Part shown: one piece after another, positions 6,473 through 8,296 of the stretch | Layout: each line of letters opens with the position of its first letter | Position numbering within the stretch: position 1 is the first letter of the stretch | Assembly: GCA_018698735.1 (NCBI GenBank) | Contig: JABIPD010000053.1 | Location: forward strand, 1 to 8,296 | Direction of reading: 5' to 3' | DNA: 8,296 nt | Source of the DNA: Candidatus Jacksonbacteria bacterium | Lineage (GTDB): Bacteria > Patescibacteriota > Patescibacteriia > UBA9629 > GWA2-43-13 | Position numbers and translations under genes: made by a program | Notes under the pieces: model-generated | Database searches by the model: none | What the model was told of the DNA's origin: nothing | The model's input: the letters and a program-made list of their open reading frames with translations, nothing else

Positions 6473-7102
6473 ATGGCAGAAAAACTCAACGTTAATCCAA
6501 CACGGATGGAGCTGTTAAAGCTTAAGCGAAAACTTAAAACAGCCGAAAGAGGACACAAACTCCTAAAAGAAAAACGTGATGGCTTAATGAAACAATTCAT
6601 GACACTTATTAAAGAAACTCTTGCCGCAAGAGAGAGTGTTGAAGGTGGATTGTCTGAAGCTTTTCAGTCTTTTGTGTTTGCAACAGCAGACTATGGCCCC
6701 GACCATATGGAGCAAGCCATGAGCTGGCCAACAAAAACCATTTCGTTAGAGGCAAAAACAAAAAACGTGATGAGCGTATATATTCCAGAATTCACTTACT
6801 CCGAAGAAGGCCACCACGAGAGCTATTCTTTGTTTACCACCTCTGGGCAAATCGACACTGCATTAGAGACTTTTTCTAACACCCTTCCAGATATGTTAAA
6901 ATTAGCAAGCCTCGAGCACTCAGCTCGCCTGCTTGCTATAGAAATAGAAAAAACACGGAGGCGAGTAAATGCATTAGAGCATGTCTATATTCCTCAAATG
7001 CAAGTTACGATTAAATATATTGAAAGCAAATTAGGAGAGCAAGAACGTGGAGCGCTTGTAACTTTAATGAAGGTAAAAGACATGATAGAAGCAAAACAAT
7101 AA
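6473..7102 (+). CDS. atpD: V-type ATPase subunit D (central rotor shaft)
   Basis: Subunit D is the long coiled-coil axle that turns inside the A3B3 head and couples it, with F and C, to the K ring. The 209-residue product has the family length. The N-terminal helix begins with the hallmark NVNPTRMELLKLKRKLKTAE and RGHKLLKEKRDGLMKQF (residues about 6-45). The middle (about 90-135) is the less conserved globular part. The C-terminal helix has the hallmark TRRRVNALEHVYIPQMQ followed by TIKYIESKLGEQER (about 160-195). Both ends are charged and helical, as needed for the antiparallel coiled coil. It is the last ATPase gene. It is separated from B by a repeat-derived hairpin and is followed by a non-coding spacer. 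No Shine-Dalgarno; the start context is ATAAAAAT-ATG. Confidence 0.96.
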   Translation: MAEKLNVNPTRMELLKLKRKLKTAERGHKLLKEKRDGLMKQFMTLIKETLAARESVEGGLSEAFQSFVFATADYGPDHMEQAMSWPTKTISLEAKTKNVMSVYIPEFTYSEEGHHESYSLFTTSGQIDTALETFSNTLPDMLKLASLEHSARLLAIEIEKTRRRVNALEHVYIPQMQVTIKYIESKLGEQERGALVTLMKVKDMIEAKQ

Positions 7103-7136
7103 TGGCTAAAAATTCTAAGCACTAATACCTAAATGC

Positions 7137-7163
7137 TCCCCCATGGCGATCTCCGAAGGGGGA
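7137..7163 (+). repeat. G/C-rich stem-loop downstream of subunit D
   Basis: TCCCCC (7137-7142) pairs with GGGGGA (7158-7163) around a 15-base loop. No T-run follows on either strand, so it is a poor intrinsic terminator. It lies 34 bases after the D stop in an A+T-rich spacer and stands out in composition. It may be an mRNA 3'-end element or another short palindromic repeat; only one copy is present here. Confidence 0.5.
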
Positions 7164-7239
7164 TAAACAAACCCTAATGACCAAAATGTGAAATTCGAAA
7201 CGTTTATAACATTCAACATTTGAGTTTTGATATTGTTTA

Positions 7240-7267
7240 GAAATTAGATATTAGGAATTAGAAATTC
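7240..7267 (+). repeat. Four tandem heptamers, consensus GRWATTM
   Basis: Four adjacent 7-base units start at 7240, 7247, 7254 and 7261 (GAAATTA, GATATTA, GGAATTA, GAAATTC). They end 9 bases before the start codon of the next gene. Upstream, 7191-7239 is also A+T-rich, with related words such as GAAATTCGAAA and ACATTCAACATTTGAG. A TTGATA at 7227-7232 could be a -35 box, but no good -10 box stands at the right distance. The whole spacer 7103-7276 shows no gene. Confidence 0.6.
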
Positions 7268-7276
7268 TTAACCTCT

Positions 7277-7843
7277 ATGCTATCTCATATCCTGTATACA
7301 TTTTTTCTAGCCATGACACCGATAGGTGAGCTCCGTGCAGCTATCCCAGTTGCTATTGCCGTTTATAAACTCGATCCATGGCTAACGCTCATGATTGCTG
7401 CCGCTGGCAATCTTGTGCCGGTATTTTTTATCTATATTGTTTTAAAAGAGATAGAAAAGCGCATTAAAAAATCTATAGAATCGACCTTCGATCTTGCTCA
7501 AAACAACAGAGAAGAATTTATTAAAACTGTTCTCGAAAAACCAGAGGAAATAAAAAAACATCTTACGAATAAATTTTTACTTTTTGCATTTGTACTGTAC
7601 TCATTTTTCCTCCGTCGATCGTATCGTAGATGGGCGCATGATCACCAGAAAATGGCCTTCTTTTCTTTGGCATTGTTTGTTGCTATTCCATTGCCCGTAA
7701 CTGGCGCATGGACAGGTACTGCACTCGCCTATTTATTTGGTATTCCACTTGGCCGCGCCTTTCCCTCTATTTTGCTTGGCATTTTTGCTTCTGCACTTAT
7801 CGTTACTGTTATTTCTTTAGGCGGCGTTGCTCTTGCTACATAA
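7277..7843 (+). CDS. Small multi-drug export family membrane protein (COG2426-like)
   Basis: This is an integral membrane protein of unknown transport function; the family name 'small multi-drug export' is historical and a drug-efflux role is not established. The 188-residue product shows the two family signatures: TPIGELRAAIPVAIA (14-28), a broken helix with a conserved Glu-Leu-Arg, and FVAIPLPVTGAWTGTALAYLFG (within 134-155). Membrane segments are likely at about 5-30, 35-58, 126-155 and 161-187. Between them residues 59-98 are highly charged and helical, followed by an extra hydrophobic patch (LLFAFVLYSFFL, 101-112) and a basic run RRSYRRW. This middle part looks longer than in the family members I recall. 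The gene is separated from subunit D by 174 non-coding bases and ends just before a repeat copy and terminator, so it probably closes the transcript. ATG 7277 has no Shine-Dalgarno. Confidence 0.85.
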   Translation: MLSHILYTFFLAMTPIGELRAAIPVAIAVYKLDPWLTLMIAAAGNLVPVFFIYIVLKEIEKRIKKSIESTFDLAQNNREEFIKTVLEKPEEIKKHLTNKFLLFAFVLYSFFLRRSYRRWAHDHQKMAFFSLALFVAIPLPVTGAWTGTALAYLFGIPLGRAFPSILLGIFASALIVTVISLGGVALAT

Positions 7844-7852
7844 TAAAATAAT

Positions 7853-7887
7853 CGTCATCTTGAAGGCCATGCCTGAAGGATCTCTGT
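7853..7887 (+). repeat. Hairpin repeat copy 4, downstream of the COG2426-like gene
   Basis: Outer stem ATCTT (7857-7861) with AGGAT (7877-7881, one G-U), opposed GA/GA, a longer inner stem AGGC/GCCT (7864-7867 and 7871-7874) and loop CAT. Flanks CGTC and CTCTGT match copy 3 exactly. A run of seven T (7887-7893) follows 5 bases after the stem, so this copy could itself weaken or end transcription just ahead of the stronger terminator. Confidence 0.75.
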
Positions 7888-7891
7888 TTTT

Positions 7892-7925
7892 TTAACGGCT
7901 CATGTGGTGAGCCGTTAATTTTTTT
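7892..7925 (+). terminator. Intrinsic terminator for the plus-strand genes
   Basis: A perfect 11-bp stem, TTAACGGCTCA (7892-7902) with TGAGCCGTTAA (7908-7918), loop TGTGG, is followed by seven T (7919-7925). It lies 49 bases after the COG2426-like stop. On the other strand the hairpin is followed by A, so it acts only left to right. Confidence 0.92.
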
Positions 7926-7926
7926 C

Positions 7927-7958
7927 AAAAAAAAGAAGGGGATCCTTGCGGACTCCCC
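7927..7958 (-). terminator. Intrinsic terminator for the minus-strand gene
   Basis: Read on the minus strand, GGGGA-TCC-type arms (7938-7945 and 7950-7958, with one bulged base) close on a 4-base loop and are followed by TTCTTTTTTTT (7937 down to 7927). It lies 45 bases beyond the stop of the minus-strand membrane gene. It nearly abuts the plus-strand terminator, so the two transcripts end back to back. Confidence 0.85.
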
Positions 7959-8002
7959 ATAGTTGAGTTCGTTCTTGTTTCCGGCACCCTGAGCCAAGCT
8001 GA

Positions 8003-8296
8003 TCAGCTCATTGAGCAATGCATTTCCATTCGCCGACGCTGCTCTTCCTGCCGCTTTTGAAGGATCCGATCAACGAGTGAGCCTAACAGCAAAGTGCCCA
8101 AAAGCGTGGCCTCACTCCAATGCGGCAGCCACACACCTTCGATGAAGAGAGGTATCCACACCACCGTCAGGATCACCGACAGAACAGTCCACCAAGGGCT
8201 GTACTGTTTGTCTATTGCCATCATTGTGGCGAGAATCATCGCGACGACCCCACAAGATACACCTACCAGCAGCAGAGGCTCAAATGGCCTATTCAG
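8003..8296 (-). CDS. Unrecognised small membrane protein, 5' end beyond window
   Basis: I do not recognise the family. The minus-strand frame ends with TGA at 8003-8005 and stays open to the window edge, giving at least 98 residues. An ATG at 8239 would give 78 residues, but it falls inside a hydrophobic stretch (PLLLVGVSCGVVA then MILATMMAI). The true start is therefore probably further upstream, outside the window. Three hydrophobic segments are visible: that one, WWTVLSVILTVVWIPLFI, and a weaker ATLLGTLLLGSLVDRIL. The protein ends in a charged, Arg/Gln/Glu-rich tail (LQKRQEEQRRRMEMH). Base composition is about 54% G+C at 8041-8220 against about 40% in sampled ATPase gene blocks, and its stop is TGA where every plus-strand gene uses TAA. 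It has its own terminator. The existence of a gene is likely; its function is unknown. Confidence 0.6.
   Translation of the reverse strand: MNRPFEPLLLVGVSCGVVAMILATMMAIDKQYSPWWTVLSVILTVVWIPLFIEGVWLPHWSEATLLGTLLLGSLVDRILQKRQEEQRRRMEMHCSMS

Noticed and set aside
1..7102. Archaeal origin, suggested by the I-K-E-C-F-A-B-D order
   Set aside because: This order also occurs in bacteria, and the hairpin-plus-T-run terminators at 7892-7958 favour a bacterium; not fully excluded.
7836..8018. Minus-strand open frame of 60 codons overlapping the end of the membrane gene
   Set aside because: It runs through both terminators and the repeat copy, giving low-complexity sequence such as FFFLKK, so it is not a credible gene.
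1..8296. Alternative genetic code with TGA read as glycine or tryptophan
   Set aside because: The highly conserved ATPase proteins are complete with GGN glycines and TGG tryptophans and contain no in-frame TGA, so there is no sign of recoding.

Overview
The window holds most of a bacterial V-type (A/V-type) rotary ATPase operon, read left to right in the order I-K-E-C-F-A-B-D. It starts inside subunit I. Next come a small integral membrane protein of the 'small multi-drug export' family (COG2426-like), a pair of facing terminators, and on the opposite strand the 3' part of an unrecognised membrane protein that runs off the right edge. The gene order matches the archaeal/Thermus/Enterococcus type of operon. 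The usual small peripheral-stalk gene (H/G, called ntpF in Enterococcus) is not downstream of D, so if present it should lie left of the window.

Intrinsic terminators (hairpin plus T-run) point to a bacterium rather than an archaeon. The ATPase genes are about 40% G+C in sampled blocks. All nine complete plus-strand stop codons are TAA, and no plus-strand start has a recognisable Shine-Dalgarno sequence. Together with the degenerate short palindromic repeats and the A+T-rich heptamer spacer, this suggests an uncultivated-type bacterium, possibly of the Patescibacteria/CPR. That placement is inference and not shown by any single gene.

Layout: 1-523 subunit I (C-terminal membrane part); 521-575 long imperfect hairpin; 644-1114 rotor-ring subunit K; 1118-3073 E, C and F, tightly packed; 3081-3126 second long hairpin; 3158-6374 catalytic A and non-catalytic B; 6392-6456 third long hairpin built from a repeat family; 6473-7102 D; 7103-7276 a repeat-rich spacer; 7277-7843 the COG2426-like protein; 7853-7958 a repeat copy and two terminators facing opposite ways; 8003-8296 a minus-strand membrane gene at about 54% G+C.

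A and B form the ATP-hydrolysing hexamer, D and F the central shaft, C the socket on the K ring, E half of the peripheral stalk, and I plus K the ion channel. The K protein carries the full set of residues that bind Na+ in the Enterococcus hirae ring, so the pump is probably Na+-coupled. The most unusual signal is a short hairpin repeat family (stem, tandem GA/GA, GC/GC, loop) whose stems covary between copies. Two adjacent copies lie in frame inside the B-subunit gene and encode a surface insertion containing HPERSEGS.
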